Both the position numbers and the translations under genes were made by a program. The notes beneath the pieces were generated by a model. That model was not told where the DNA came from and searched no databases. It saw only the letters and a program-made list of their open reading frames with translations. From the NCBI RefSeq assembly GCF_020906515.1, contig NC_085851.1, positions 2,294,001 to 2,358,000 of the forward strand: 64,000 bases of DNA, in the 5' to 3' direction. Below are positions 24,123-34,143 of this stretch, in pieces (position 1 is the stretch's first letter; each line of letters opens with the position of its first letter). This DNA is from Vanrija pseudolonga (lineage: Eukaryota; Basidiomycota; Tremellomycetes; Trichosporonales; Trichosporonaceae).

Positions 24123-27025
24123 TTAAGCGCCAGTACACCTTGCGGTGGGGATAGGGACGCCGGTCCAGGTGCTGGCGCCGGCAGTGCCAGCAGCGGCGTA
24201 GTACTCGTCGGGGTAGTTGCACCCGGCGACGGTGACATACGCGCCGACCTTGTCGTTGGGGAACGCCCAACCGTTACCGATGGTCGCCTTGGCGGCGTGC
24301 GTGGGGGTAGGGAGCGTGATGGGTTTGCCCGTCTGGGTGAGGGTGGGGAGGAGCGCAATCTGGTCGCTGTGCATCGTCTGCGAGGCTGACGGGACACCGA
24401 TACCGCCCAGCGCCGTGGGCGGCCAGGCGCCGAACACGGAGAGCTGCGGCGCAAAGATGGTCGGCGTCGCGGGGCCCTTGCCGATCGCAGAGGCGGGGAA
24501 TGTGCCGCCAAACTGCGAGCAGCCGGGGCAGAAGCCGTGCGCCTGGCAGAAGCCACCGGCGACGCGAGGGTCAGCGGGGAGCCAGCCCTCCTTGAGGCCG
24601 AGCTGGTAGTGCCAGAACGGAGAGGACGAGTAGCCGAGCTCTGTCGAGTTTCCAATCTTCCAGGTCCAGAAGATCCAGTTCTGCAGCGAGTCCATGGTCG
24701 CCAGGGCCATGTTCATGAGATCGGCCTTGAACGTCGCGTTGTAGTTCATCCACTGGTCGTACGGGGCGCAGTTGCCGGGGTAGGTCGGCGGAGAGTTGAC
24801 GCCGAGGAGCCACTTGCCGCAGTCGTTCCATGCGATCGACCACTCGCCGCCGAGGATGATTCCCCAGTCGGTCTGCGTGTCGTTGGTTCCGCCACCCCAC
24901 GCGCATGCCTTTTGCCAGTTCGTGCTCATCGAGTCGGTGAAAGACTGCTCAAAGGCAATGTACGGGTGCTGGTCCAAGGCGAGGCGGTCGGCGCCGTTGA
25001 GGAACGCGGGCCACTGCTTGGGGCCCACAAAGCCGTCGTGCACGGCCAGGATGGGGCCGTTGCCGTCACCATAGCCGGTCATGTTGCGGATCATCGAGTA
25101 GGCGTGGTAGTAGCTGGGGAAAGGGCGGTGAGCTGTGTTCTGGCGCATAGACCCGCTGCCACTTACAACGTGCCCATGACGTCCTGGCCAACGGTTGACA
25201 TGAGAACCTCGTTGACAAGACCAAAGACAGGGACGACCTCCTTGATGCCCGGCTGGGAGATGTACTGGATCATGGAACGCATGTACTCGAGCGAGCGCTG
25301 GGCGTTGGCAATGCCCATGACGCCGTGCATCCAGTTGATGGGGCCGACCTTGCCCGAGTGGTTCCAACCGTTCTGCGAGCCTGGGAGACCGTGGAAGTCC
25401 ATGACGATACGGAGGCCGTACTTCCTCGCCCAGTCGATAGCCTTGAGGAAGTAGGTCCACGACACGCCCTTGAGGAACGGCTCGCCAAACTCGGTGTCGA
25501 CGGCCCAGTAGCCGATGGGGATACGCACCCAGTTGAGACCGGCAGCAGCAATCTCGGCAAAGTCCTGCTCGGTGATGAAGGTAGCGTAGTGCTGCTCCAT
25601 CTCCGTGGCGAGGTTTGCGCCCATTGCCTGCGACAGGGTGTACTCGTCGAACGCGTTGGGCGTCACGTTCTGGTACTTCTCGTACAGGGCAGGGCAGATG
25701 AAGGCTGAGAGGTCAGTCGTGCTCGACCACCCACACACTCACGCTCAGTGACGAGCCAGCCGCCGAGGTTGACACCGCGGACAATGTCGGTACCCCACTT
25801 CCACTCATCAAGCAGAGACGGCGTCCACGACTGGGCCTGGCCGGAAACCTACGCCCGTCAGCTATCGCCCCGCGCCCGCCCACACCCACCTTGTACGGGT
25901 TGTCCGGGTCCTGCGCCCACTTGCCGCCAAAGTTGTTGACATAGGTAAAGTTGACGCCGCGGTCAGTCGTCACGATCGAGCCGTTGGTGCCCGAGCCAGC
26001 GCCAGGCGAGACCTGGTTGGGAACGCCCGGGATGTTGTCGGAGCCGCTGGCAGCCGGGCCAGGCGCGCCACCGCCGCTGCCGCCGTTGCTGCCCGAGCTG
26101 CCGCTGCTGCCGTTGCTCTTCTTGTTCCTCGTCAGGCCGACGCCGAGACCGACGCCGAGGCCAATAGCGAGAAGCGCGAGCAGGCCCAGCAGGATCCAGA
26201 GCCAGCGCTTACTCCTCTTCTGCTTGCCCGACTCGTCGTACCGGCCGTTCCTGAGCCCCGAGCTGCCAGGCGAGCCGCTGTTGCCGCCTGACGTCTCAAA
26301 AAGGTTGCGGTCCGAGTCGTAGCTCGGGTACTCTTCGGGGTATCGCTCGCGCAGGGCGCCCTCGCGGGGGAGCCCTTGCAGCTCGTGGTGGTCCTTCTCC
26401 ATGAGGCCTGGGTTGGAGTGGTTTGGCGTCCTGAACGGGTTGTTGCCGTTGTTGTGGTTGTAGTTGCCGTCGGCGAGGTATGCGTGCGTGGGAGACGGGC
26501 CGAGCTCGTACTTGTGCGTGTGTTAGTGTTGTTGATGGAGATGATGATGGGGAGGAGAGAAGAGGTGAGATGGGAACTAGGGAGCAAGAAGTAGCAGCAA
26601 GCAGCTACCAAGCGGTGTTGCGAGCGGGCAACGGATCCGGCCAAGTGCGATTGAGTGCACCTGAGTGGTGCATGTGGGGGCCGGCGGTCGCCTGATGCGC
26701 GCGCCGATGCACTAGTGGGCTGCTTGCAGGGACTGGATTGTGTTTGGCTCGGCTCTTGCCAGTTTACGTTGACTCTGGATAGCCTGTTTGTGCAGCAGCA
26801 GCAGCAGCTGCTGCTGCTGCAGAGATGCTTGTCGCGAGGCACGAGCACAAACCGGCGTGCGAGACTTTGGCCCAGGGTGACTTCTCTCTACGCCGCCGCC
26901 GCCGCCGCCTCATCACTTACCTCTTCGTGTCCGTGCGGTGCGTGGATGCTGTCGGCACCGTAGGGCGACGAAATGGACATGAGGGGCGCCGAGACGGGCG
27001 GCGGGGTGCGCGGCGAGCGCGGCAT
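24123..27025 (-). CDS. GH5 exo-1,3-beta-glucanase, type II membrane protein
   Basis: Cell-wall glucan hydrolase of the Exg1/ExgD type. Five exons encode 786 aa. Exon 1 (27025-26921) and the start of exon 2 encode a cytosolic tail with SPTHAYLADG and NPFRTP. Similar tails occur in other fungal membrane-anchored wall enzymes. A single transmembrane helix lies near residues 138-161 (WLWILLGLLALLAIGLGVGL), then a Gly/Ser linker and the catalytic domain. GH5 landmarks are RGVNLGGWLVTEPFI, LNWVRIPIGYWA, MDFHGLPGSQNGWNHSG, the acid/base Glu in LVNEV, DQHPYIAF, and the nucleophile Glu in GEWSIAWNDC. A simpler start at the internal ATG at 26402 would remove part of the tail. I prefer the distal ATG because the frame upstream of it stays protein-like and splices cleanly (HEE-YELGPSP). 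The tail contains no secretion signal; the helix acts as a signal anchor. Confidence 0.88.
26795..26820. repeat. 26-bp perfect palindrome of CAG/CTG triplets
   Basis: A GCA-triplet run followed directly by a TGC-triplet run is centred at 26807/26808 and forms a perfect 26-bp inverted repeat. It sits inside the 410-nt first intron of the GH5 glucanase gene. In RNA it would fold into a stable hairpin without a loop-spacer. Confidence 0.85.
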
Positions 27026-28095
27026 GGTCTTGGCTGGCTGCGGGGGTGGAGCGTGCGAGTTTGGGCTGAGTTGGGCCGGTTGTGGTCGATTCGATCGGGT
27101 CACACGGTCGACAATGGTAGATTAGGAGGAGTGCGTACAAGGGCAGGGCCGTTGGAACTGGCTGCTCGTCGTTGTCGCTGTCGCTGTCGCCGTTACTGCT
27201 ATGCACAAACAAGAGTGAGACACGACGCGATGTTGACAGCTGCTTGCTGCTTGCTGCTGCTGTCTGTCTGAGATGAAGAATGCATGCGGGGGTGGGTGCA
27301 GGACAGACCGACTGGCGCGGCATTCAGAGCGGCGGGCAACCGACGAGGCTGGAGCCTGCAAGCGCCATGGCAAAGCAGCCAGCAAACCAGCAGACAGAAC
27401 GCGTCCAGCTGACATTTCGAGGTCCTCGTAGGCAGCTGCAGCTCGTCTGCCTCGTCTGCCCCGGTCCATCACTCGGCCCACTTGTCCATCCCTGCTGCGG
27501 TGGCGCCGTGGCGCCGTGGCGCTCCGGCTGGCTCAAAGTCGTATGTTCACGCGGCGCGCGGCGCCGCGCGAACCTCATGTTTGTGGCCTGTTGCCCTCTT
27601 GGCTCTTTTACCTTGAATGAATAGATCAGGGCGAGGGCGCTGCGCGCGCGGGGTCAGATTGGCTGGGTTGGACGTTGACCGAGAAAAAGTAAACAACCGA
27701 CAGGACAATGATGCCGAGAGGTGCAAGCAAGGTGGAGGGTCGTAATAGGAGCGCCAGAGATTTACAGGCCTAAATTTTATTCAATAGGCCCCTTACCACG
27801 CGAGTTGCACGTGATCGCTATCCCCAATCTCCGTTCAATCTCCCCAGCCAGATTGGCGAGGTCAAAGCTGTGGCGTGTGGCGGATGTGATGCACCCAGGC
27901 AGCAGGCAGATAACGCCCGTGTTGTGCGTGACGCCTCTGCGCGGATCGTTTGTGCTCGCGATGGTGGCGGCTGTCAAGTTGCCAAGACAACGCATGTAGA
28001 TCTGAGCGCGTGATTGCGTGCACAGCGCCGATCCGTTCTGGCCAGTTAAAGGCAAGCAGTACTGGTGAGACTGCATCGCCCACATACCACTGACG
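27026..28095. other. Divergent promoter region, 1.07 kb
   Basis: This lies between the glucanase (-) and a conserved fungal gene (+). No coding sequence is recognised. A CACGTG core occurs at 27808-27813. Confidence 0.5.
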
Positions 28096-29609
28096 ATGAG
28101 CGACGACGGACTGAAGAAGGCAGACACCAGCGACAAGGTCGACTCGGGCCCCTCGCAGGCGGACACGCCCGACGAGGACCTCGTGCCCCCGTACACCTCC
28201 GCTGCAGGCCCGAGCGAGCTGCGCAGGGACGACGGCCCGCCAGCGGCGCGACACCAGCCCGGCCCCGCGCTGCCAGAGATACCGCCACCGCCCCTCATCT
28301 CGCAGGACGTCGAGCACGGCGCGAGTGCCCCACCCACCGCGGAGCCACCCGTCACGGACGCCGAGCGCGCCACTGTCGCAGAGGTCGTCACCAAGTACAG
28401 CTACAGCTCGCAGGAGACGCAGTCGTGGGACGGGAAGTTGAGCGATCGTGGGTGGTGGCGGTAGGACGGTCCTGACGGCGTCGTAGCGGTGCTCCTACGC
28501 AACTTCATCTGCTCACACGCGGCGGATAGGCCCGAGGGCGGGTTCGGCATCGTCGGTGCGTCGTGCGCCGACCCACCCACTGACGCCACGCCCAGGCTCG
28601 CACACCGAGACGCGGTGGCACACGCGCCAGGTCAAGGTCGGCGAGAGCTGGCGCGAGGAGCGATACTCTGAAACAGTCACGATCCAGGACTTTTCCTTGA
28701 CGATCGACGCGAGCCCGCCGCGCGGCAACAGGGCGAACCTGCACGTGTGGGCGCTGCCGGCCGGCGAGCCGGCACTGCGGGGCACGCACCACTGGTCGTA
28801 CGGCGGCCCGGGGGAAGACAAGTTTTCGCGCGTGGCTGCGAGCTCGGCGGAGGGGAAGGCGTGGGCCGAGCGCGTGGAGGAGCTGCGCGAGCTGGGCAAC
28901 GCGCCGTGGTTGCTCGACGGGCGGGTGCACAAGTTTGCCGCGGACGAGCTGGGCAACACTGAGGCGAAGAGCCGGCCTCTTGAGCAGTGGTGCGAGGCGT
29001 TCTGCGCCGACAAGGCAAAGTACAAGCGCTTCGTGCTGACCAAGGAGGTGTGGGGGTGGGACTTCAAGGCGACGAAACGACGTGCGTGGGTTGCGTGGGG
29101 TGGCTCCGCTGACGCCACGCCCAGGCATCATCAACATCATCCGCAGCTCAGGCTACGGCGGCGACCTGAATGTGTGGTACGACTTTACTCCGAAGAACCT
29201 GATCGTGCGGCCCAACTCGCGCCTCGTGCGCGCGATGCACGAGTCGTGGCGGTATTTGATGTACCTCACGTGTGTGTGGTGCTGCGTGAAGGGGTGGCAG
29301 CGGCTGGACAAGAACGGGGGCGCGCCGTACGAGGTTGTCGTGGCGAGCTGTGAGCGGCATACGCAGGGGCAAGCTGACGACGCAGACGGGATGAAGACGT
29401 ACCCCCCTCTTCCTGGCACGTATCCCGCCGAAACCCTCGCCACCGCGCTGGAGCGGTTCCCCGCCGTCGCGGCCGCACATCCTGAGATTCCTGGCGACGC
29501 GGGCGGATACCTTGTTTACGGGCCCAAGGGGGTGCATTACCAGCTGGGGGAGAGCGAGGACGAGTTCATCGCGCGTGTGAGGGACACGATTTATAACTCT
29601 GTGCGGTGA
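28096..29609 (+). CDS. Conserved fungal protein of unknown function
   Basis: Four exons encode 463 aa. The first intron is only 39 nt. The N-terminus is a disordered Pro/Asp-rich tail of about 100 residues. The core resembles a family I recall from many ascomycetes and basidiomycetes, with no known function. Features are a fixed HTETRWHTRQVKVGESWREE segment, a TVTIQDFSLTID motif, an acidic/aromatic middle with PLEQWCEAFCADK, EVWGWDFKATKR, and then IINIIRSSGYGGDLNV. A hydrophobic stretch WRYLMYLTCVWCCVKGW near residue 350 is a possible membrane segment. No catalytic motif is seen. The exon joins are supported by frame and by the shared CTGACGCCACGCCCAG acceptor context. Confidence 0.75.
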
Positions 29610-29719
29610 GGAGGGGCGTCGTGTTGGTGATTGTAGAGGTGGGGAGGTGAGGTGGGCCCGGGAGTGGAGGGAGGAGGGAGGGCGTAATCGCGATGTCACG
29701 CTGTTCTCTGCTCGAGAGA

Positions 29720-29893
29720 AACAAGTTCCACTAGCACAGTGGTAAGGACCTGGGAAAATGATTATTGCCGCCCTGCAGGCTAGCGCAGCGAGCGCAACAC
29801 GGCACTGTGGACTTGAACCACCCACGTTCCGAAACTCGGCCTGATGTGTGTGCGTGCCATGAATGATGCCCCGTCTCTTCCTTTTGCGCCCGT
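29720..29893 (+). repeat. SINE-like element, family 1, copy A
   Basis: It starts with AAGTTCCACTAGCACAGTGG, a pol III A-box-like segment, and ends with GAATGATGCCCCGTC followed by TTCCTTTTG. Both ends recur in copies B-D. The middle is divergent. A tRNA-derived SINE is inferred. Confidence 0.5.
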
Positions 29894-29951
29894 CTTTGAA
29901 CGCTGCCAGCGCCCGGCTTGGGTCGTGATGCGTCCACTGGCGCAGTTCTGT

Positions 29952-30090
29952 GCAAGTTTCGTTGGCACAGTTGTAAAATGCTGGGCAAATGATTAATTCA
30001 CTTCAATGGCCGGTTTGTGTGTTTTTCCGTCCAACTGAGGCTGGCCGACCGTGATGCCACCCGCACTATGATGCCCACCGCTGTGCACGA
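29952..30090 (+). repeat. SINE-like element, family 1, copy B
   Basis: It has GCAAGTTTCGTTGGCACAGT, then GGGCAAATGATT, and CTATGATGCCCACC about 100 bp later. Same order and spacing as the other family 1 copies. Confidence 0.45.
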
Positions 30091-30239
30091 CGATTTTTCT
30101 CATTCAGCGCAAGTGAATAGTGAAGATATGTTCTGTGGCTGTTGTCTCGCCCCGACAGAGGGCCACCCACCTCCTGGCACAGATACATAGTCAACTCATG
30201 CGCCATCTGTTCGTGACACCACACCCATCGATGCGCCTT

Positions 30240-30440
30240 TGACCCCCGGTGACAAAAGGGTTGCCCGCTTTTTGTTGTGTTCCCTTTTCTAACTTTGTAT
30301 GTTTTTGAGTTTTTTGAATGATACCCCGTGAGATTCGAACCGTGATCCAACATTTTTGGGGGCGGCTAGCGTCACCGATGCTTATAGTCGTTCTGCAACC
30401 GACTTGGCTAGACCGCCCTTGAAAAGAAATCAGCCGCGAG
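30240..30440 (-). repeat. SINE-like element, family 2, copy X1
   Basis: Read on the minus strand: CTGATTTCTTTTC, an A-box-like GGTCTAGCCAAGTCGG, a B-box-like GGTTCGAATCTCACGGGG, an A-rich tail, and a terminal hairpin ACAAAAAGCGGGCAACCCTTTTGT. The tRNA cloverleaf is not complete, so a functional tRNA is unlikely. Confidence 0.5.
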
Positions 30441-30620
30441 TGGGATGATGGGTCCGTGCGCGGGTGCTGGGGCGCCGGGGTGTTGCGCCGCGGCCCTTGT
30501 GTGCTCGCTGGCGTCGGGTACGTCGCATACGGGAGCTGTGCACGCCACCCACTGTAGTGAAACACTTTGCGTCATCGCCGTCATCGTCGCCACCACTACA
30601 CATGCAGCTCCGCAGATGGG

Positions 30621-30800
30621 AGGGGTTCAAAAGGAAGACACAAGTGGAGGGGGCATCATATAGGTGGTGTGTCCAGTCAAGGGAAGTGGTCATCCCTCAT
30701 CTGCGACGCACACGTTATACGCCAACCCTTACACGTCCAAGGGGTCCCGTGATAATCCTTTGCCCGGTTTCTAACCACTGTGCTAGGGAAACTTGCTGAA
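30621..30800 (-). repeat. SINE-like element, family 1, copy C
   Basis: Read on the minus strand: AGCAAGTTTCCCTAGCACAG, GGGCAAAGGATTATCAC, and TATGATGCCCCCTCC followed by TTCCTTTTGAACCCC. The last piece matches copy A. It lies upstream of X1 in the same orientation, so C and X1 might be one composite element. Confidence 0.5.
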
Positions 30801-31135
30801 GCTCGGGGACGGGGGGCATGATATCGACGCCCTCGCAGATCGTCCAGACTTCCCGACGGGAATTGGGAGTGACCTCAAAGTCAGTTAATTTGCCGGAGTG
30901 CCGAACACGAGGCGTTTGGCCTGAGCCCGCGCATCTGGCGCAGCTACAGCAAGCAGTGGGGGACCCACCAGCAGTCAGTGCTCCAAGAAGAGCTCTCTCT
31001 CGCAGCCTCGACGAGACCGAAATCCTCATGAATAATCCTCATGAATCGGTGTATATCGAACAGTTTGGTGCAGGTGGTACTCGTTGTGACTGACCCGGGT
31101 GACGCAAGGGGCGGTGGCGGCGCACAGACATAATG

Positions 31136-31335
31136 GCTCGCGAGTGATTTCTTTCACCGACGGTCTAGCCAAGTGGGCAGGTCACCTAGCAACTAGGCCG
31201 TCTGGAACAAAAAGTGTTGGGTCAAGGGATCGAATCCCACGGGGGGGTACAAAAAACACACACGTTACATTACCAAGTTGGCCAAAAGTAAAAACCAAGG
31301 GGAAACAAAAAGAGAGCGGTTCACTCTTTTTGCAT
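31136..31335 (+). repeat. SINE-like element, family 2, copy X2
   Basis: It has GTGATTTCTTTCAC, the A-box-like GGTCTAGCCAAGTGGGC, the B-box-like GGATCGAATCCCACGGGG, an A-rich tail (ACAAAAAACACACACG), and a terminal hairpin AAAAAGAGAGCGGTTCACTC with TTTTT. It is colinear with X1 in opposite orientation. Confidence 0.5.
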
Positions 31336-31664
31336 TAATCCCAAGTCCATATCGACGCGCCAGAGAGGTAGTTATCCGCTGCTTTTGTAACGGCGAGGTG
31401 GTGTTCGTCTGTCTTCCACTCCAAACCAATGAAAACATTGAGCTCTGAGAAGTGCATAGGAGCGTCAGGTGCATTTCAAGGGCGCAAGACCTGATCGACG
31501 TGTGTGGTCAAGCAGGATGAGTGAGAGAGTGGGAGCAGCTAGCTATCGTCGTTCTCGAGTCAAGAGGCAGGTCTCCAACCACTCTGACTGTCTACTCTAT
31601 GGAGCACAAGGAGCAGGGTTGGCCCAGTAAGAAACTGCACGCGTTGGCGATTCCCATACAAAAT

Positions 31665-31812
31665 GGAACACAGGACGGGGCATCATAGGCCTACCCACAA
31701 CCGGGCGGTATCACAGCCGGCCCGCGGCTCAAGGGCCTTACCAATGGCCTCTGAAGCGGTTTGAATCATTTTCCCCGTCATCTTACCACTGTGCTAGCGA
31801 AACTTGCTAAGA
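31665..31812 (-). repeat. SINE-like element, family 1, copy D
   Basis: Read on the minus strand: AGCAAGTTTCGCTAGCACAG with TGGTAAG (A-box), a B-box-like GATTCAAACC about 40 bp later, and CTATGATGCCCCGTCC at the far end. It is the best-preserved pol III promoter of the family. Confidence 0.5.
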
Positions 31813-32524
31813 ATCGCTAGAAACTGGCCGCCAGGCAGGCAGCAGCGAGGCTGGACGCCGTCCGATCGCTGGCGGGGGCGTCACCGCGCGCCGAGGGCGC
31901 AGTCAAGTTCCTCAACACGGCGCGTCTGGCCTGCTTGAGTTTGTTTACCCACCATGATCCACTCGTTGTTTGCTCATGCTCTCCCAATCATGCCTTGGTT
32001 TCCTCTGCCTTCCCATTGACCTGTCTGATCACACCGGCACATACTGGCCTTCGCGGTCCCGCTGACCTTCGCGCTTACGGGTGTATGACAGGCAACGTGC
32101 GGGCCCAAAGCCGCTGTTAGCTGTGCGGGCCACTGCTTTGAGCAGTTCCCATACGAGGACGAAATGATCTCAAAGTATACCTGAGAGGCGAGGGGACATC
32201 AACGGGAAGGGTTACTGCCAGGTGAGCACCAGACGTCTGCCACACTGCCGGGTACAGCTCCGCAGCTGCGCGCCCTGGCCCTCGAGTCAGTCCCAAGACG
32301 ACGTTCCTCATGAGTCATCGCCGGCGTGTGCCTTCTGTATGGAGTCCCTGCACACGTTCCACAGAGTTCCCGTTGCCCACCCGCGGTGGGCAGCAATGAG
32401 GCGGTGAAGGTGCCAAGACTGTGCGTTTCACAAATGGTCTTCTGACCTGGTTCAGGTACGGACGTCCGATATTGTGCTTGTATAAACACTTCGTGAAGGA
32501 AGGAGGAACGCGCACCCCACCGCC

Positions 32525-33584
32525 ATGCTGCTCACCATTCTCACCTTCACTGCACTGATACGTGGGTGCGAGCTTCCGGCTGTGCTGACTTCCAGCGTTC
32601 GCAGCCGCCCAGGCGGACTGCTCTACCCCGCGGGATACGTGCAACGGCATGGTGGCGCACTCCGTACGGAATTGTGAACCAGCCTCGGCGAGCAACACTT
32701 CAACCTGCTCGACCATCTGCACGGTGGGTGCTGTACCATTCCCTCACCACCCGCTTCGGCTGACGTGGCAGACCGATTACACCAACAAGTTCACCAACTG
32801 CCTTCAATGCGACCTGGACCGCACGTACCCGTTGGACACTACCCAAGACGGGAGCAGCTATGAGTTTGCCGATGCCGAGTCTAAGCTCGTTGATCTGCAC
32901 TCCGCGTGTGTCGACTATGGCTCCGTACCCACCGCCACCTTGGCCCTCACCGAACCACCGCTGTGGGTCGTGCTCCAGAGTTGCGCTGACCGCAGCCCAT
33001 ACCCGACACCCGCGAACATGACCGGGCGGCCGCGGTCGTGCGAGTGGCTCTGCTACGAGGCAAACTCCACTCAGGTGTTCCAGAAGGCCAACCAGATCCC
33101 TGCTTGCTACGCATCGGGTCTGAAGCCCGACGCGGTGCCGTGTGAGAAGTACCCTCAGTTCTGCAGCGTGAGCGCCGCGTTGCTTCCCAGCTAACGCCAG
33201 GTCGAGGGGTTCAACAAGCTCGCAGCTTGTGCTCAGTGCCGCCTGGTATCATCCAACACGGTCGACTCGTCGTACGCCCCGGGCGCTGTGACCAAGGCCC
33301 GGGTCACGCTCGATGAGATCTACAGCCTCTGCCATGACATGGGCTACTCGGCGACCAACGTGCCGCTGTACACCCAGTTCCCGTTGCCGACAGACACGAA
33401 CCTCGCCCTGACGGCGGCGCCGACGACGACAGAAACGCGCCCCTCAACCACTCAGGAAAGTATACTTCCATCAACGACGAAAGCAGCCGCGGCGGCGCGT
33501 GCCACTAACCCCGTCTATGCTGCCCCGGTTGCCGCTGCCGTCGTGGGCATGTACATCATGGGCTTAGGGTTCAAGATGAGATAA
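32525..33584 (+). CDS. Cysteine-rich secreted, GPI-type protein, copy 1
   Basis: I do not recognise the family. Five exons encode about 300 aa. The N-terminus (MLLTILTFTALIPFAAAQA) is a signal peptide. Two related modules follow. Module 1 has CSTICT-TDYTNKFTNCLQCDL and ends CVDYG...LTEPPL. Module 2 has SCEWLCYEA, YPQFCS-VEGFNKLAACAQC and ends CHDMGYSATNVPLY. In both, a phase-0 intron falls at the same place, right after the first cysteine pair. A Thr/Ser-rich stalk and a hydrophobic tail (AAPVAAAVVGMYIMGLG) suggest a GPI anchor. Surface or secreted location is inferred; function is unknown. Copy 2 and a remnant lie just downstream. Confidence 0.7.
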
Positions 33585-34143
33585 ATCCGCTTCCGCCATG
33601 AACTTGTCTCACTTGGTGGCATCCGAGTAGATAAAATGAACCGCGACGAGTCACGCCGAAGGTGGGCTGAAATGAGGTCAATCACTCTCACCAAATCTCG
33701 GGTTGTGCCTAGTCGGTGCCATGACGCGTGCCAGATGTCAGAAGCAACTGTTGCAATCGCCCCTCGGCAGTAGACCGCAACACCTGAGCCAAGCACGCAA
33801 GGCATCACGAGGAAGCACGCGCATAGATTCTGCCTCCGAGACTCATCACTAGCGTCGCCCGAGACCGTATGCGCAGCACGTGACGCCGGCAGATGAAGGC
33901 ACGCACGGGGTGGGTCCGCCAAATGGCTCGCCGTCCGCGCTGGGATGGCAAGGTCACATGAAACGGCTAGCTGCCAGCCCCACCATTGATATTCTTGCTC
34001 TTCCGCGCGCTTGGCACCGGTCTGGTGCTATTGCTGGCTCGGAGGCGGATGTGACGTTGTGCTCTGGAGCGAGCGCCTTGTGCATACATATGAGGAGCGA
34101 GGTGAGCGGCACCGCGTGCTGTACCCCAACTCGCTCCCACAAG
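33585..34143. other. Spacer between tandem cysteine-rich genes
   Basis: No gene is seen. It presumably holds the terminator of copy 1 and the promoter of copy 2. Confidence 0.5.

Larger units (their letters stand above)
29610..32524. other. Repeat-rich, gene-free region (SINE nest)
   Basis: 2.9 kb without a credible protein gene. It has lower GC and AT-rich tails unlike the flanking genes. Between 29720 and 31812 I find six short tRNA-like repeats in two families and both orientations, listed separately. The segment 31813-32524, next to the cysteine-rich gene, shows no recognised feature. Confidence 0.55.

Noticed and set aside
30330-30420. Functional tRNA gene candidate (A and B boxes, minus strand)
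   Set aside because: The acceptor ends do not pair and the T stem is poor. The same sequence recurs at 31160-31245 as a dispersed repeat, so a tRNA-derived element fits better.
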